In this document: piece after piece, positions 30,277 through 41,894 of the stretch | How positions within the stretch are numbered: the first letter of the stretch is position 1 | Layout: each line of letters opens with the position of its first letter | DNA from: an uncultured bacterium | Lineage (GTDB): Bacteria > Planctomycetota > GCA-002687715 | Reading direction: 5' to 3' | Assembly: GCA_902826835.1 (NCBI GenBank) | Contig: CADEGH010000016.1 | Span: 4,885 to 68,884, forward strand | DNA length: 64,000 nucleotides | The notes under the pieces: model-generated | The model's input: the letters and a program-made list of their open reading frames with translations, nothing else | Databases searched by the model: none | Told to the model about the DNA's origin: nothing | Translations under genes and position numbers: made by a program

Positions 30277-31968
30277 TCAGCGCACAAACCCCCAGCGCGA
30301 GATCGGCCAAAAGGCGAGAACTGCGCGGCCTAGGACATTCTTGCGCGGGGTGAAGTGCGCGAATCGCGACGCCCCCACAAAGGGCTGCGCGGAGTGGGGG
30401 CTGGTGAGGGCCCGCAACGCCGCGGTATCGACCGCCGTGTGGGCGACTTGCTCCGCGGTCGGGTTTGCGAGCGTAGTGCCGTGCAGGCTCATGACCTCGG
30501 TGCCACTGGTGTTGTCCCAAGCGTTCAAGTTCAGGATGTCGTAGGAGCCGGACTCCAGCCGGTAGTGGTTGCCTTGGATGTCCAAGAAGTGGTGGCAGGA
30601 ATCGTCGACCTTGCCATCGACCGATTCGAAGTACGGGTTGCTCGCCTGGCGCGGGGCCGTGAGGTCGTCGGATACGGCTTCCATGTCTCCCAAAACCACT
30701 CGGCTCGAGTCGCGCAGTCGAATGGCACTGACCCGGAACCCGCGGGCGTCGAGACTGTTGGGGCTGTTGTCGCCCAAAAAGAGATAGTGGCCTTCGGGAA
30801 TGTCGAAGGTCGTGGGCGCGCCGAAGTAATGGGAGTAGTACAGCTCGCGATAGAGCGCGAGTCGGTGGAATCGCCCTCGTCCGCGGGAAAGCCCAAAACT
30901 GAGGGTCGTGCGTCCGGTGGGGTTGCCGGTCGGGGGCTGTTCGTAGTCGTAAGTGGCGACCGTGTCCCCGTCCACGAGGAGGCGATAGCGGTCATCCGCG
31001 TGTTCCACGCTGATCCGAACGCGATCGCCCGCCTTGATATTGAATCCCCTGAGGGCGTCCGGAGTCACGTCTTGGTCGCCGTGGCGCAGTTGCGAAGGGC
31101 GGTCTCCTCCCTGGACGGCGACGTGAAGGCGCAAGGGAGTCGCGACTTGGGTGCCATCAGTGAGGTGGATCAAGACGCCCCCGGCGCTGGACTCGGGTTC
31201 GACGTCCACTTCGAACAGCACGTCCCCGGTCGGCTCGTCCAGCATGGAGTCGGACATGCCCTTGCGGGTGGGCGCCATCGGATCGCGCCGGTAGGGGGTG
31301 ATGCCGTACTCCCGCAGCTTCCAAAGGCTGCGTCCGGCATCGTCCATTCGCGCGATCTCCTCCGGGCTCTTGCGGCCACCCTCCTCGCGCAGGGTGACGA
31401 GCAGTTCGGCCTGACCAGCGTCGAGGGCGAGCCCCTTGCCCTTGGTCGTCTCGGCGCCGCTGCGAGGAAGCGTCCAATAGTCCCGGAGCTCGTCGTACCC
31501 GAAGCCTTCCTGGTGGCTCTCGGGAATGATCGGATTCTTCGCGAAAAGCGCGGCGAGGACGGTGGAGGGCTTGCGGGTGATGGTCGGGGTGGCGCCGCCC
31601 TTCCCTGCGTAGATGTCGCCGTGCGCGATGATCAGCTTTTCCCCTGGTAGGCCCACGCACCGCTTCACGTAGTTGACGGGGCGGGAGAGGTCGTAGCGAA
31701 ACACCACGATTTCGTAGCGCTCGGGGTCGCGTAGGTAGTAGGCAGACTTGTCAACGATGAGATGATCGCCTCCCGGCTGGCGTCCGATGATCATCGGTTC
31801 CATCGACTCGGTGGGCACCTGAAAGGCCTCCACCGCGAAAGCCTTGATGACCAAGGCCATCGCGATCGCGACCGCGAACGATTCCACGTTCGCGCGGATC
31901 CAAGTTTTTTTCTTCGGCGCCTCCGCGGGGGGAGGGCAAACGGGTGAGGCGGCCTCAGGGGATTCCAT
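30277..31968 (-). CDS. Signal peptidase I with a large inserted domain (paralogue B)
   Basis: A 563-residue S26 peptidase, about twice the usual size. One membrane helix near 29-48 precedes the catalytic serine in VPTESMEPM (Ser55). The lysine is in NYVKRCVGLPGEK (Lys102), and the conserved GDNSPNSLDARGF box lies near residue 380. Between the lysine and that box sits an insert of over 250 residues. It contains a beta-rich part (VRISVEHADDRYRLLVDGD, then a run with SFGLSRGRG) that resembles LamG/concanavalin-like folds. It overlaps the upstream paralogue by one base (TGATG). Confidence 0.86.
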   Translation of the reverse strand: MESPEAASPVCPPPAEAPKKKTWIRANVESFAVAIAMALVIKAFAVEAFQVPTESMEPMIIGRQPGGDHLIVDKSAYYLRDPERYEIVVFRYDLSRPVNYVKRCVGLPGEKLIIAHGDIYAGKGGATPTITRKPSTVLAALFAKNPIIPESHQEGFGYDELRDYWTLPRSGAETTKGKGLALDAGQAELLVTLREEGGRKSPEEIARMDDAGRSLWKLREYGITPYRRDPMAPTRKGMSDSMLDEPTGDVLFEVDVEPESSAGGVLIHLTDGTQVATPLRLHVAVQGGDRPSQLRHGDQDVTPDALRGFNIKAGDRVRISVEHADDRYRLLVDGDTVATYDYEQPPTGNPTGRTTLSFGLSRGRGRFHRLALYRELYYSHYFGAPTTFDIPEGHYLFLGDNSPNSLDARGFRVSAIRLRDSSRVVLGDMEAVSDDLTAPRQASNPYFESVDGKVDDSCHHFLDIQGNHYRLESGSYDILNLNAWDNTSGTEVMSLHGTTLANPTAEQVAHTAVDTAALRALTSPHSAQPFVGASRFAHFTPRKNVLGRAVLAFWPISRWGFVR

Positions 31969-33410
31969 CAGCGAAAGACTCCGGCACGGGACCAAGGAAA
32001 GAGGATAGCGAGACAGCGGCCTTCCACCTCGTCCCACCGAAAATAAGGGCTCGGCCAGGTTTCGACGATCCGGTAGTCCTGGGCGCTCTGGAAACGATGT
32101 TCCCGCCCCTCGAGGTCGATGAACACGTGAGTGCCGTCGACTTCCTCGTGGGGATTGGTCGCATGGAGCAGCAACTCCTTGGCGGTGACCCCCGCACTGT
32201 CGCCGGTGAGCATTTCCCCGGTGGCCACGTCTTGAATGACGACGCGCTTCCACACGCGGCTATCGGCGCTCCCGGCGGTGTTGTCCCCGAGGGCCAAGCC
32301 GCATCCGGCGGGAACCGAGAACCACCGGCGTTCCGTCCCGACGTAATGGAGATCCCGGTGCAGGCTCTGAAACTTGATCGCGATCGGGCCCGCGTTTCCC
32401 CCGACGCTCCAGGAGGCCCGCGCCGCGGGGCGTCCGCCCGCCGCGGGGGAGAGAAAGTCGTCGCGAGCGAGAACCGGCTTGCCCGCGACAAAGACCGTGA
32501 TCCGGTGGTCAACCCGGTCCAGTCTCAGTTCGACCCAATCCCGAGGGTCGTAGGCAACGGCATCCCGACCGAGTTCCCGGTCGTTCAGGGAGAGTGCGAC
32601 GATCGATCCGTCGGCGTGGGGGCTCCAGGTTGCCCGACTCGTCGAAGCCGTCGCGGGGTCGAAGATCGTTAGCTCGACCGACGACGGGCCCCGGACCGTG
32701 AATCGAATCGAGAGATCTCCTACTTCCTCGGTGGCGGTCGGCGGACCGGCGAAGGCGGGGCGCGGTGCGGCTTCGAGGCGCCTCGAATCGGGTTGATCCG
32801 GAACGCCGTGCTTCCAAACGAGCCGCCAGGGGGCGGTCGCGGTTCCACCCAATCGGCCGCGGTCGATCGAAAGCTGCGCGATCTCCACACCCTCGATAAG
32901 GAAGGCCTCGGGCAAGGTGGCCTCTGAGAGCTTCCGGAAGTAATCCTCGTCCTTCACAACCAACTCGTGGAAGAGGGCCTCCTGGAGCTCGAAGGGCTTT
33001 TTCGCCACGACGATGCGACCGCTCCTCACACCCTCCTCGAAACTGCCTCCGAATTGCTCGTCGCCCACCCACACGTCGCCGCCCCGCAGCCAAATTTGTT
33101 CGTGTTCGAATCCGACCACGCGCTTCAAGTAGCCCACGCCGCGGTGGTTCGGGTACCGAAACGAGACGGGCTCGAAGCGGCGGATCGTGAACAGGTCTTG
33201 GTGCAGTCGGGAGACCACGACTTGATCGCCGCCGCTCAGACGGCCCCGCAGGCTCGGCTCCATACTGGCGGTGCGTATGGAGAAGACGTCGAACCAGAGC
33301 GTGTCAACCACCGAGAGGAGGCACAGGGCGACCACGACACCGGGGAGGACCTGACGCACCGGGCCCGGGAGACGATGACCTTCGGCGCCTCCGATCGGCC
33401 CCCGCGGCAT
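31968..33410 (-). CDS. Signal peptidase I-like protein with inserted domain (paralogue A)
   Basis: A 480-residue S26-type protein. A membrane helix near 21-40 is followed by the serine in IRTASMEPSLRG (Ser49) and the lysine in VGYLKRVVGFE (Lys96). The late box is ALGDNTAGSADSRVW. The central insert again has beta-sandwich-like text (WVELRLDRVDHRITVFVAGK). Its tail SRAGVFR resembles the SRWGFVR tail of paralogue B. I chose the ATG at 33410, four bases after the lepA stop. A start at 33443 would overlap lepA. The two paralogues may have different substrates. Confidence 0.82.
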   Translation of the reverse strand: MPRGPIGGAEGHRLPGPVRQVLPGVVVALCLLSVVDTLWFDVFSIRTASMEPSLRGRLSGGDQVVVSRLHQDLFTIRRFEPVSFRYPNHRGVGYLKRVVGFEHEQIWLRGGDVWVGDEQFGGSFEEGVRSGRIVVAKKPFELQEALFHELVVKDEDYFRKLSEATLPEAFLIEGVEIAQLSIDRGRLGGTATAPWRLVWKHGVPDQPDSRRLEAAPRPAFAGPPTATEEVGDLSIRFTVRGPSSVELTIFDPATASTSRATWSPHADGSIVALSLNDRELGRDAVAYDPRDWVELRLDRVDHRITVFVAGKPVLARDDFLSPAAGGRPAARASWSVGGNAGPIAIKFQSLHRDLHYVGTERRWFSVPAGCGLALGDNTAGSADSRVWKRVVIQDVATGEMLTGDSAGVTAKELLLHATNPHEEVDGTHVFIDLEGREHRFQSAQDYRIVETWPSPYFRWDEVEGRCLAILFPWSRAGVFR

Positions 33411-33414
33411 GGGA

Positions 33415-35222
<1,808 letters not shown>

Positions 35223-35226
<4 letters not shown>

Positions 35227-35837
35227 GGGACACTGCGAGTCAGCAGGAGTGCTTCGAGCCGCGGCCGCAGCGCGCGCAGGGCGCGGCCACGGTGGGAGCG
35301 TTCGAGCTTCTCCTTGGAGTCGAGCTCGGCAAATGACTTGCCAAGTTCGGGAAGATGGAAGAGGGGGTCGTAGCCGAAGCCGCTGGCCCCACGGGGGAGG
35401 AGAGAGATCACGCCTTCGCAGGTGCCCTCGGCGGAGATGAGAATCTCCGAACCGCGGGCGACCACCAGGCAACACACGAAACGCGCAAGGCGGCGTTCGA
35501 GAGGGACATGTCGCAGACGCTCGAGGAGCAGGCGGTTGTTGTCGACGTCGGTCGCGTGGGGTCCGGCGAAGCGCGCCGAGTGGACTCCGGGCGCACCGTC
35601 CAGCGCCTGCACTTCGAGGCCGCTGTCGTCGGCCAGGGTGAGTTCTCCGGTCGCGTTGGCGTAGGCCAGAGCCTTGGCGCGGGCGTTGCCGAAAAAGGTG
35701 ATTTCGTTCTCGGCGGGAATCGGCAAGGGAGTCGGCCATTCGCGCGGCGTGAGGAGGCGGACCGGAAGCCCGGCCAGAGCTTCGCTCAATTCCGAGAGCT
35801 TCTTCTGATTACTGCTGCCGACAAAGAGGGTGTGCAT
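35223..35837 (-). CDS. rdgB: RdgB/HAM1-type dITP/XTP pyrophosphatase
   Basis: A 204-residue house-cleaning nucleotide pyrophosphatase that removes non-canonical purine triphosphates. The motifs are [14 protein letters not shown] at the start, [20 protein letters not shown], then SGFGYDPLF and [11 protein letters not shown], all characteristic. I chose the ATG at 35837 because homology begins there. An in-frame start 69 bases upstream adds a basic stretch without similarity. The stop overlaps lepA by four bases. Confidence 0.94.
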
Positions 35838-35932
35838 GCACCGGCGCGACGGGGACCTCGCCTTGCGTCGACTCTGTGAGTTAGCAACGGGGGTCGGCAT
35901 TTGCAACGCGGCGGCGCCCGGCTGAACTCGGG

Positions 35933-37798
35933 TCAGCCGCCCGAATTTTGTGCGGCGAGAAGCCGGGAGTACCGACCGCCGAGCGCCAAGAGCTCGGCAT
36001 GGGAGCCGGATTCGACGACTCGCCCTTCGTCCAAGACCACGATCCGATCCGCGTGGACGATGGTGGAGAGACGATGGGCGATGACCACGGACGTGCGGCC
36101 GGCCATCAGGTTGCGCAGGGCTTCCTGGACCGCCCGCTCGGAATCGGTGTCGAGGCTGCTCGTGGCTTCATCGAGGACGAGCAGGCTGGCATCCCTCAGG
36201 ATCGCCCGAGCGATCGTGATTCGCTGCAGTTGACCGCCCGAGAGGGTCATTCCCCGGTCTCCGACCACCGTGTCGTAGCCCGAAGGCAGTTTTTCAATCA
36301 CGTCGTGGATGTAGGCCGCTTTGGCAGCCGCTTCGATTTCCGCCTGGGTGGCCCCGGGCCGCCCGTACGCGATGTTCTCCCGGACCGAACTGTTGAACAG
36401 GAACGGGTGTTGGCTCACCAGCGCGATGCGGGCGAGCAGGCTGTCTCGAGCGATTTCCGTGAGGGGCACGCCGTCATAAAGGATGGCCCCGGAAGTCGGC
36501 TCGTAGAAGCGGAGGAGGAGGTTGGCGAGCGTCGATTTGCCGGCTCCGGAGGGCCCGACGATGGCCACGGTGGTGCCGGCGCGGATCTCAAGGTCGACCC
36601 GATCGAGGACCGGTTTAGCGTCGCTGTCCCCGAGTTCGTAGCGGAAGCTGACTTGGCGCAGCTCGATGCCTTTTTTCAGCGCTCCGGCCGGCCCTGCGGA
36701 TGGGGAATCGGGGACTTCAGGCTTTTCGTCCAGGACCTCGAAAATGCGACCGGCCGCCGCCATGGACGCTTGCCAGAGGTTGTAGCCCGAGGACAGCCGC
36801 TTGAGCGGGCGGAAGATGTTCACGAGGGCGAACATGAGGGCCACAAAGTCGTCCGGGGTGAGCCCCCAAGTTTGGGTGACAATCAGCCAGGACCCCGAGA
36901 GCATCGTCAAAGAGAGCACGATGCCCCACACGAGATCCATGGTGCCGCGGCCCAGAGCCTTGGCGCGCACGAGGCCGGCTTGCTGCTCGAGCCACCGATC
37001 GTTTACCGACTGATGCTCCCGGACCTCCGCCTCCTCCATGCGAAAGGCCTTGACGACCCGAAGCCCGCCCAAGACCTGCGTCATCGATTCCACCGTCTCC
37101 CCCAAAGTCTCGAGGGTGCGCTTGCTGCGGCGATGGACGCGCTTTCCGAGTCGCAGAACGGGGTAGACCACGAGAGGGAAGAACAGAAGGGCGGCGAGAG
37201 CGAGGCGCCAGTTGTAGGCGATGGCGAGGGAGGCCATCCACACGATCGTGATGGGCTGGAGCAGCAGCTCCGACACGAAGATATTGACCGCTTGGTAGGC
37301 AGTCATCGTGTCGTTGGAGTAGCGCGACATGAGGTCGCCCATCTTCTTGCGGGTGAAGTAGGCGAACGGGAGGCGCACGACTTTGGCGAGCAGTTCGACG
37401 CGGAGATCGCGCACGACGAGGCTGGCCAGGTACTTGGAAATGTATTCCGTGATGTATGTGGTCAGGGCCGCGAGCGCCGAGGTCAGGAAGACCAGGATGG
37501 CGATTACGATTGCGACGCGCAGGCGAGGGTCGAGCCCGGCTTCGCTCGACCCCACGAAACTCACGAGCTTCGCGAACTGGCCATCGACCCAGCCGGGGGT
37601 TTTTCCGGCGGGGCTGCCACCGGCCCCCAAGACCTGATCCATGAACAGATCTGCGAGGACGACGGGCACCGCCTCCGTCCCCCCGGCGACGATCATGGTC
37701 GCAAACGCCAAGATCAGGATGCCGCGATAGCGCAGCGCCCGTTGCAGAAGGCGACGAGTCAGTTCGACGTGGGCGGGCGGAAGGGGAGCGCGAGCCAT
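35933..37798 (-). CDS. MsbA-like ABC exporter (membrane and ATPase domains fused)
   Basis: About 621 residues. The type I exporter membrane domain has six helices and the coupling region LRVELLAKVVRLPFAYFTRK followed by KMGDLMSRYSND. The ATPase domain has Walker A GPSGAGKST, signature LSGGQLQRI, Walker B LLVLDEATSSLD and the switch IAHRLST. The family exports lipids (lipid A in E. coli MsbA) or other hydrophobic compounds. With lptB in the same block, a role in envelope lipid export is plausible but not proven. The start at 37798 or at 37921 is uncertain. The latter adds 41 low-complexity residues. Confidence 0.9.
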   Translation of the reverse strand: MARAPLPPAHVELTRRLLQRALRYRGILILAFATMIVAGGTEAVPVVLADLFMDQVLGAGGSPAGKTPGWVDGQFAKLVSFVGSSEAGLDPRLRVAIVIAILVFLTSALAALTTYITEYISKYLASLVVRDLRVELLAKVVRLPFAYFTRKKMGDLMSRYSNDTMTAYQAVNIFVSELLLQPITIVWMASLAIAYNWRLALAALLFFPLVVYPVLRLGKRVHRRSKRTLETLGETVESMTQVLGGLRVVKAFRMEEAEVREHQSVNDRWLEQQAGLVRAKALGRGTMDLVWGIVLSLTMLSGSWLIVTQTWGLTPDDFVALMFALVNIFRPLKRLSSGYNLWQASMAAAGRIFEVLDEKPEVPDSPSAGPAGALKKGIELRQVSFRYELGDSDAKPVLDRVDLEIRAGTTVAIVGPSGAGKSTLANLLLRFYEPTSGAILYDGVPLTEIARDSLLARIALVSQHPFLFNSSVRENIAYGRPGATQAEIEAAAKAAYIHDVIEKLPSGYDTVVGDRGMTLSGGQLQRITIARAILRDASLLVLDEATSSLDTDSERAVQEALRNLMAGRTSVVIAHRLSTIVHADRIVVLDEGRVVESGSHAELLALGGRYSRLLAAQNSGG

Positions 37799-38023
37799 GG
37801 GGGCCCGAGTCTTAGCAGTGGCTCCGGGCGTGGGCGCCAGGTTTACCGCTGGCGCTTCTTCAGTCGGACCGGCGCTCGTCCGACGCCGGGGCGATGCCTC
37901 GCGAGCCGCAAAGATCCTCAAGTTCTGAATCCGGTTTCGTCGTAATCTGAGCCTGAACCCCTCACCGGGGGGCGAACGCCGTACCTACTAGGGAGGCCTC
38001 CAGGCTTCCACGGAGCCATGGTC

Positions 38024-40138
38024 ATGCCCGCCCGACCCCATATCGCGCTTATCCCCCTGAGTTTCTTGGCAGCGCTGGCTTACAGCCAGGACGTGGTCGC
38101 TCCCACCCCTTCCGCGCCGATTGATCGGGTGAAGGTTCCTCCCACTTATTCGGGGCCCGCTGGAGGGGGGGTACCCGTCAATTCCGGGCCGGTTGGCGGT
38201 GGCAACGTAGAGCCGGAGCCGCCGGATCCCGGCAGTGGTGGGGGCGGTCCTCCGGTCTTCACCGGCCCCGGCGGCCGGGTGCTGTCGCCGCCACCTCTGC
38301 CGCCGTCCATTCCTCCGGTGACCGGCGGTGTCACCCCTAGCCGCCCATCCGGTGCGCCCGGACGAGGCCCCGATCCCGTTCCTCCACCCCGCCCGGACGA
38401 GCCGGCAGACGCCCCGGTTCCGGGTGCCACCGTGGACGCGGCCGGACTGCAATTCTCCTCCGAGATCTGGCAAAATTGGTGGCTGTTCAACCAGGCCCGC
38501 TACTTGGACCTCCGCCGCCACTTCGCGGCGCGATCTCACAGTCCCGAGGCGGACCTCGATACCTTTTTCGGCGCCGCCGAGCCCCGTGATTTGTCCTCGC
38601 CGGTGGATCGCCACCGAACCCAAGTCGACGCGGAGATCTTTCCGCTGCTGCACCAGGCGCTAGCTGATGCCAGCGCCGCCGTCCGCAGCGCGGCCGTACT
38701 CGCGCTGGGCAAGCTCGGAAGCGGCCGGGAGGTAGCCCGGCTTGCGCTGGCACTCCAAGATCCCAACCGACAGGTGCGAGAATCGGCCGCCCTGGCCCTG
38801 GGCCTTACCAAAGATGCTTCCGCCCTGCCTCGCTTGGCGGCGTTTCTTGTCCAGACGAACTCGCAAAACTCGGAGCGGGTGCACGCGGCCTTGGCACTCG
38901 GTCTCCTCGGGCGGCGTGAGGCCTTGGTTCCCCTGCTGATGGTGATCAACCGGGGCGACGAGGACCGCGAGGTGCGTGCCGCCGCCACCTTGGCGCTCGG
39001 TCTCATTCCCAACGATGAAGCTCGGGCCCGGCTCTCCGAGCTGGCTGAGAATCCGGGGCTGGCCGGAGAGTGGCGGTCGGTGGCGGCGCTGGCCCTGGGT
39101 CTCCAGGCCACTGCGGATAGTGCCGAACTGCTGATGAAGCTCAGCCAGGACGGCGAGACGATCGTCCGCCGGTCGGCCATCATCGCGCTCGGACGACTGT
39201 CCTATGTGTCAGCCCACTGGGAGCGCCGAGCGGCTTTGGCGGAGCGCATCCGTGGGTGGGAAGAACGGACCGTCCTCAGTGCCTCGGCCCGAAGAGCGCT
39301 CGACGACCACATGGCGGAAGTCGAAGCCGCCGCGACCGCCGAGACGGATCGCCGCCGCGAGCTCGAACGCCGGGTCGTGAAGGTCTTGGCCAAAGCCCTG
39401 GACCGAGATGCGGACCGCAGTGCCCGTCACTTCGCGGCCCTTTCGCTCGGCCGACTCGGTTCCCCCGAAGCCATCTCGGAACTCCTGCGGGTGCTTCCGC
39501 GGAGTGCATCCCGAGGCGCCACTCGCGACTTTGTCGTCCTGGCGCTGGGAGTGGCTCGGGCCGAACCGGCGGCTGGTGAACTGCGACGCAACTTCATGCG
39601 CCGAGAGGGCAGTCCCAGTTCCCGTGAGGCAATGGCGTTGAGTCTCGGCCTGCTCGAAGACGAAATCGCGGCTCCGCTCGTGCTTCAGGAGGCCCTGGAG
39701 GGTGGCGACCCCTCTTATCGGGGCTGGTGCTTGCTTTCGGTAGGCCTCACCAAGAATCGCAAGGCACGCGCCGCGCTAGTTGATCTCCTCGGGAGCCCGA
39801 AGCGCCCCGAAATGCGCCCCGCCCTTGGAATGGCGCTCGCCGAACTGGGGGTGGCGGAGTCCATCTCGATCCTCACCGGCCTGCTCGACCAGGAACGATC
39901 CTCGCAAGACCGGCTCTACACCATCAGCGCCCTTTCGGCTCTCCACGACCTGCGAACCCTGCGCGCCCTCGCCACGGTCGTGAAGGACGCGACCGAGTCC
40001 GATGTGGTGCGAGCAGCGGCGTTTGCTGCCATCGGTGCGGTCGGAGAGAAGTCGAGTTTGCCGGCTCTGCTGTCTTTGTCGGAAGACTGGAACTACTTGC
40101 TGCCGTTTCCGACGATCCACCGCGCGGTCCTGCGCTGA
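38024..40138 (+). CDS. Secreted HEAT-repeat protein
   Basis: A 704-residue protein with a signal peptide (HIALIPLSFLAALAYSQ). A proline/glycine-rich spacer covers roughly residues 30-135. From about residue 185 to the end it is a solenoid of HEAT (PBS-lyase-like) repeats, with recurring units such as AAVLALGKLGSGREVARLAL, SAALALGLTKDASALPRLAA and HFAALSLGRLGSPEAISELL. These are protein-binding scaffolds. GGAG at 38012-38015 lies eight bases before the ATG at 38024. A second ATG at 38018 is too close to it. The gene is monocistronic and convergent with birA. Its partner is unknown. Confidence 0.87.
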   Translation: MPARPHIALIPLSFLAALAYSQDVVAPTPSAPIDRVKVPPTYSGPAGGGVPVNSGPVGGGNVEPEPPDPGSGGGGPPVFTGPGGRVLSPPPLPPSIPPVTGGVTPSRPSGAPGRGPDPVPPPRPDEPADAPVPGATVDAAGLQFSSEIWQNWWLFNQARYLDLRRHFAARSHSPEADLDTFFGAAEPRDLSSPVDRHRTQVDAEIFPLLHQALADASAAVRSAAVLALGKLGSGREVARLALALQDPNRQVRESAALALGLTKDASALPRLAAFLVQTNSQNSERVHAALALGLLGRREALVPLLMVINRGDEDREVRAAATLALGLIPNDEARARLSELAENPGLAGEWRSVAALALGLQATADSAELLMKLSQDGETIVRRSAIIALGRLSYVSAHWERRAALAERIRGWEERTVLSASARRALDDHMAEVEAAATAETDRRRELERRVVKVLAKALDRDADRSARHFAALSLGRLGSPEAISELLRVLPRSASRGATRDFVVLALGVARAEPAAGELRRNFMRREGSPSSREAMALSLGLLEDEIAAPLVLQEALEGGDPSYRGWCLLSVGLTKNRKARAALVDLLGSPKRPEMRPALGMALAELGVAESISILTGLLDQERSSQDRLYTISALSALHDLRTLRALATVVKDATESDVVRAAAFAAIGAVGEKSSLPALLSLSEDWNYLLPFPTIHRAVLR

Positions 40139-40170
40139 TCGATGGGCACGGAGCGCGCGCCGGGTCGGAC

Positions 40171-40980
40171 TCAGGCGTCCGAAAAACGAACCGCTTCGAC
40201 GTGCGTGAGCGCCGCGCGCAAACGCCGGAGCGAGCCACCGAGGTCCCGCAATTCCAATCCGTCGAAGGGGTCCACCGAGACCACGACGCCCTCGACCGTC
40301 GACGGGCCCTCGCTCGCTCGCACCCACGCGCCCCTCAAACCGTCGCGAGCCGCGTAGGCGGCCGAGAGTTCTTGGTGATCCTCGAGGGCGGCTTCGGACA
40401 AGCGCGTCTCGAGGCGGCGCAGTAGAGACACCAGAATCGTCTCCCGGCGCCACCCCACTGTCGGGGCAAATTCGTCGAGGCTGATGCCAGGGTGACCGGC
40501 GCCGACTCCGCACGGGGGAGGAGCGGCGTGGACGTTGAGGCCGATCCCAATCACGCAGATCCGCTCTGTCCCCTCCTGGATCGCATCGACGAGAATCCCT
40601 CCTGCCTTGCGACGGCCGAGCCAAAGATCGTTTGGCCACTTCAGGCGGGCGACCACGCCGAATTCCTCGAGCGTCTCGGCTACCGCGACACCGAGGGCGG
40701 CCGCCAAGGCCTCGGGTCGAAAGTTCGCTCCGCGCAGCAGAATCGAGAGGAGCAATCCCGAGCGGGGAGGAGAAAGCCAAGCACGTCCCTGGCGACCTCG
40801 CCCCTGGGTCTGACCATCGGCCAGCACGACCGATCCGTCCACCGCCCCCGAGCGACTGCGCGCCAGCAACAAGTCGGAAGTGGACGAGACGATGCCGAGG
40901 CCGTGGATCTCGCGGCCGAAGCGGGTGCCGGCGAGGGCGCGGCGAAGCTGATCCAGTCGGAGAGGAGTAGGCAGGAACAT
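40171..40980 (-). CDS. birA: Biotin--[acetyl-CoA-carboxylase] ligase, monofunctional
   Basis: A 269-residue biotin protein ligase that loads biotin onto carboxyl-carrier protein. The biotinyl-AMP loop is QGRGRQGRAW, followed by SGLLLSILLR, LKWPNDLWLGRRKAGGIL and VIGIGLNVH. There is no N-terminal winged helix, so it does not act as the DNA-binding repressor that E. coli BirA is. The start ATG overlaps the nadC stop as TGATG. Its target gene accB is not in the window. Confidence 0.94.
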   Translation of the reverse strand: MFLPTPLRLDQLRRALAGTRFGREIHGLGIVSSTSDLLLARSRSGAVDGSVVLADGQTQGRGRQGRAWLSPPRSGLLLSILLRGANFRPEALAAALGVAVAETLEEFGVVARLKWPNDLWLGRRKAGGILVDAIQEGTERICVIGIGLNVHAAPPPCGVGAGHPGISLDEFAPTVGWRRETILVSLLRRLETRLSEAALEDHQELSAAYAARDGLRGAWVRASEGPSTVEGVVVSVDPFDGLELRDLGGSLRRLRAALTHVEAVRFSDA

Positions 40981-41894
40981 CAGGGATTAGACGCGGCGTG
41001 GATCTTGAAGGACAGGTCGAGGGCGCGCACGGAGTGGGTCAGCGCTCCCACCGAGATTCGGTCGACCCCGAGGGCCGCCAGAGACGTCACGCGATCGAGG
41101 GTAACGCCGCCAGAAACTTCGAGGAGCGGGGAGCGCCCACCCTGGTTGCGACGCAAGACCGCTGCCCGGATGTCCTCGGTCGAAAAATCGTCCAGCATGA
41201 TGACGTCGGGAGCGGCCTTCAGGGCAGACTCGAACTCGGGGAGCGTTTCCACTTCGATCTCGATCGCGATCCCTCGGGTCTGCCTCGATCGTGCGCGTTC
41301 AACGGCCTTGGCGATTCCCGCGGGGCCGGCGCCGAGGCCGGACAGAGCGACATGATTCTCTTTGATGAGGATCATGTCCGCGAGGCTGGCACGGTGGTTC
41401 AAGCCTCCACCGACGGCTACGGCGTATTTGTCGAGATCCCGATGCCCGGGACAGGTCTTGCGGGTCTCCTGAATTCGGGCGGCGCTGCCCGAGACAGCAT
41501 CGACGTAGGTCCGGGTTGTGGTGGCGATCCCCGACATGCGCTGGACGAAGTTCAGAAGGGTGCGCTCGAGCCCGAGCAACTCGTTGGCGTAGCCGGAAGC
41601 GATGGCCAGCACTTGATCCGGGTGAACCAGATCACCATCCGAAGCGAAACATTCCGCCCTTACGCTAGGGAAGGCGCGGATCAGCGGCGACTCGGGCCAC
41701 AGTAGGAAGAGTCCCGCGATCACGCCGGGCGCCTTGGCTCGCAGCTTTCCGATGGCTTCTCGCTGGGCGGGCACCAGCGCGCGGGTGGTCACGTCCTCGC
41801 GGACAGCATCCTCTTCGAGGGCCAGCCGGACGAGGGTGGCGAGCGCGGGACTCGCGAGGAGGGCGGCGTCACTTGGTCGGTGAGGGTGGGTCAT
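40980..41894 (-). CDS. nadC: Nicotinate-nucleotide pyrophosphorylase (carboxylating)
   Basis: A 304-residue enzyme of NAD synthesis that converts quinolinate and PRPP into nicotinate mononucleotide. Motifs include VREDVTTRAL near the N-terminus, LNFVQRMSGIATTT, and TRKTCPGHRDLDKYAVAVGG followed by GLNHRASLADMILIKENH. The product end has EVSGGVTLDRV and GVDRISVGALTHS. It overlaps the upstream HhH gene by 26 bases and birA by one base, so a three-gene operon is likely. Confidence 0.95.
   Translation of the reverse strand: MTHPHRPSDAALLASPALATLVRLALEEDAVREDVTTRALVPAQREAIGKLRAKAPGVIAGLFLLWPESPLIRAFPSVRAECFASDGDLVHPDQVLAIASGYANELLGLERTLLNFVQRMSGIATTTRTYVDAVSGSAARIQETRKTCPGHRDLDKYAVAVGGGLNHRASLADMILIKENHVALSGLGAGPAGIAKAVERARSRQTRGIAIEIEVETLPEFESALKAAPDVIMLDDFSTEDIRAAVLRRNQGGRSPLLEVSGGVTLDRVTSLAALGVDRISVGALTHSVRALDLSFKIHAASNP

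Noticed and set aside
35948-37945. About 665-codon frame antisense to the MsbA-like exporter
   Set aside because: The minus strand encodes a complete ABC exporter with all ATPase motifs. The antisense translation has no recognisable domain.
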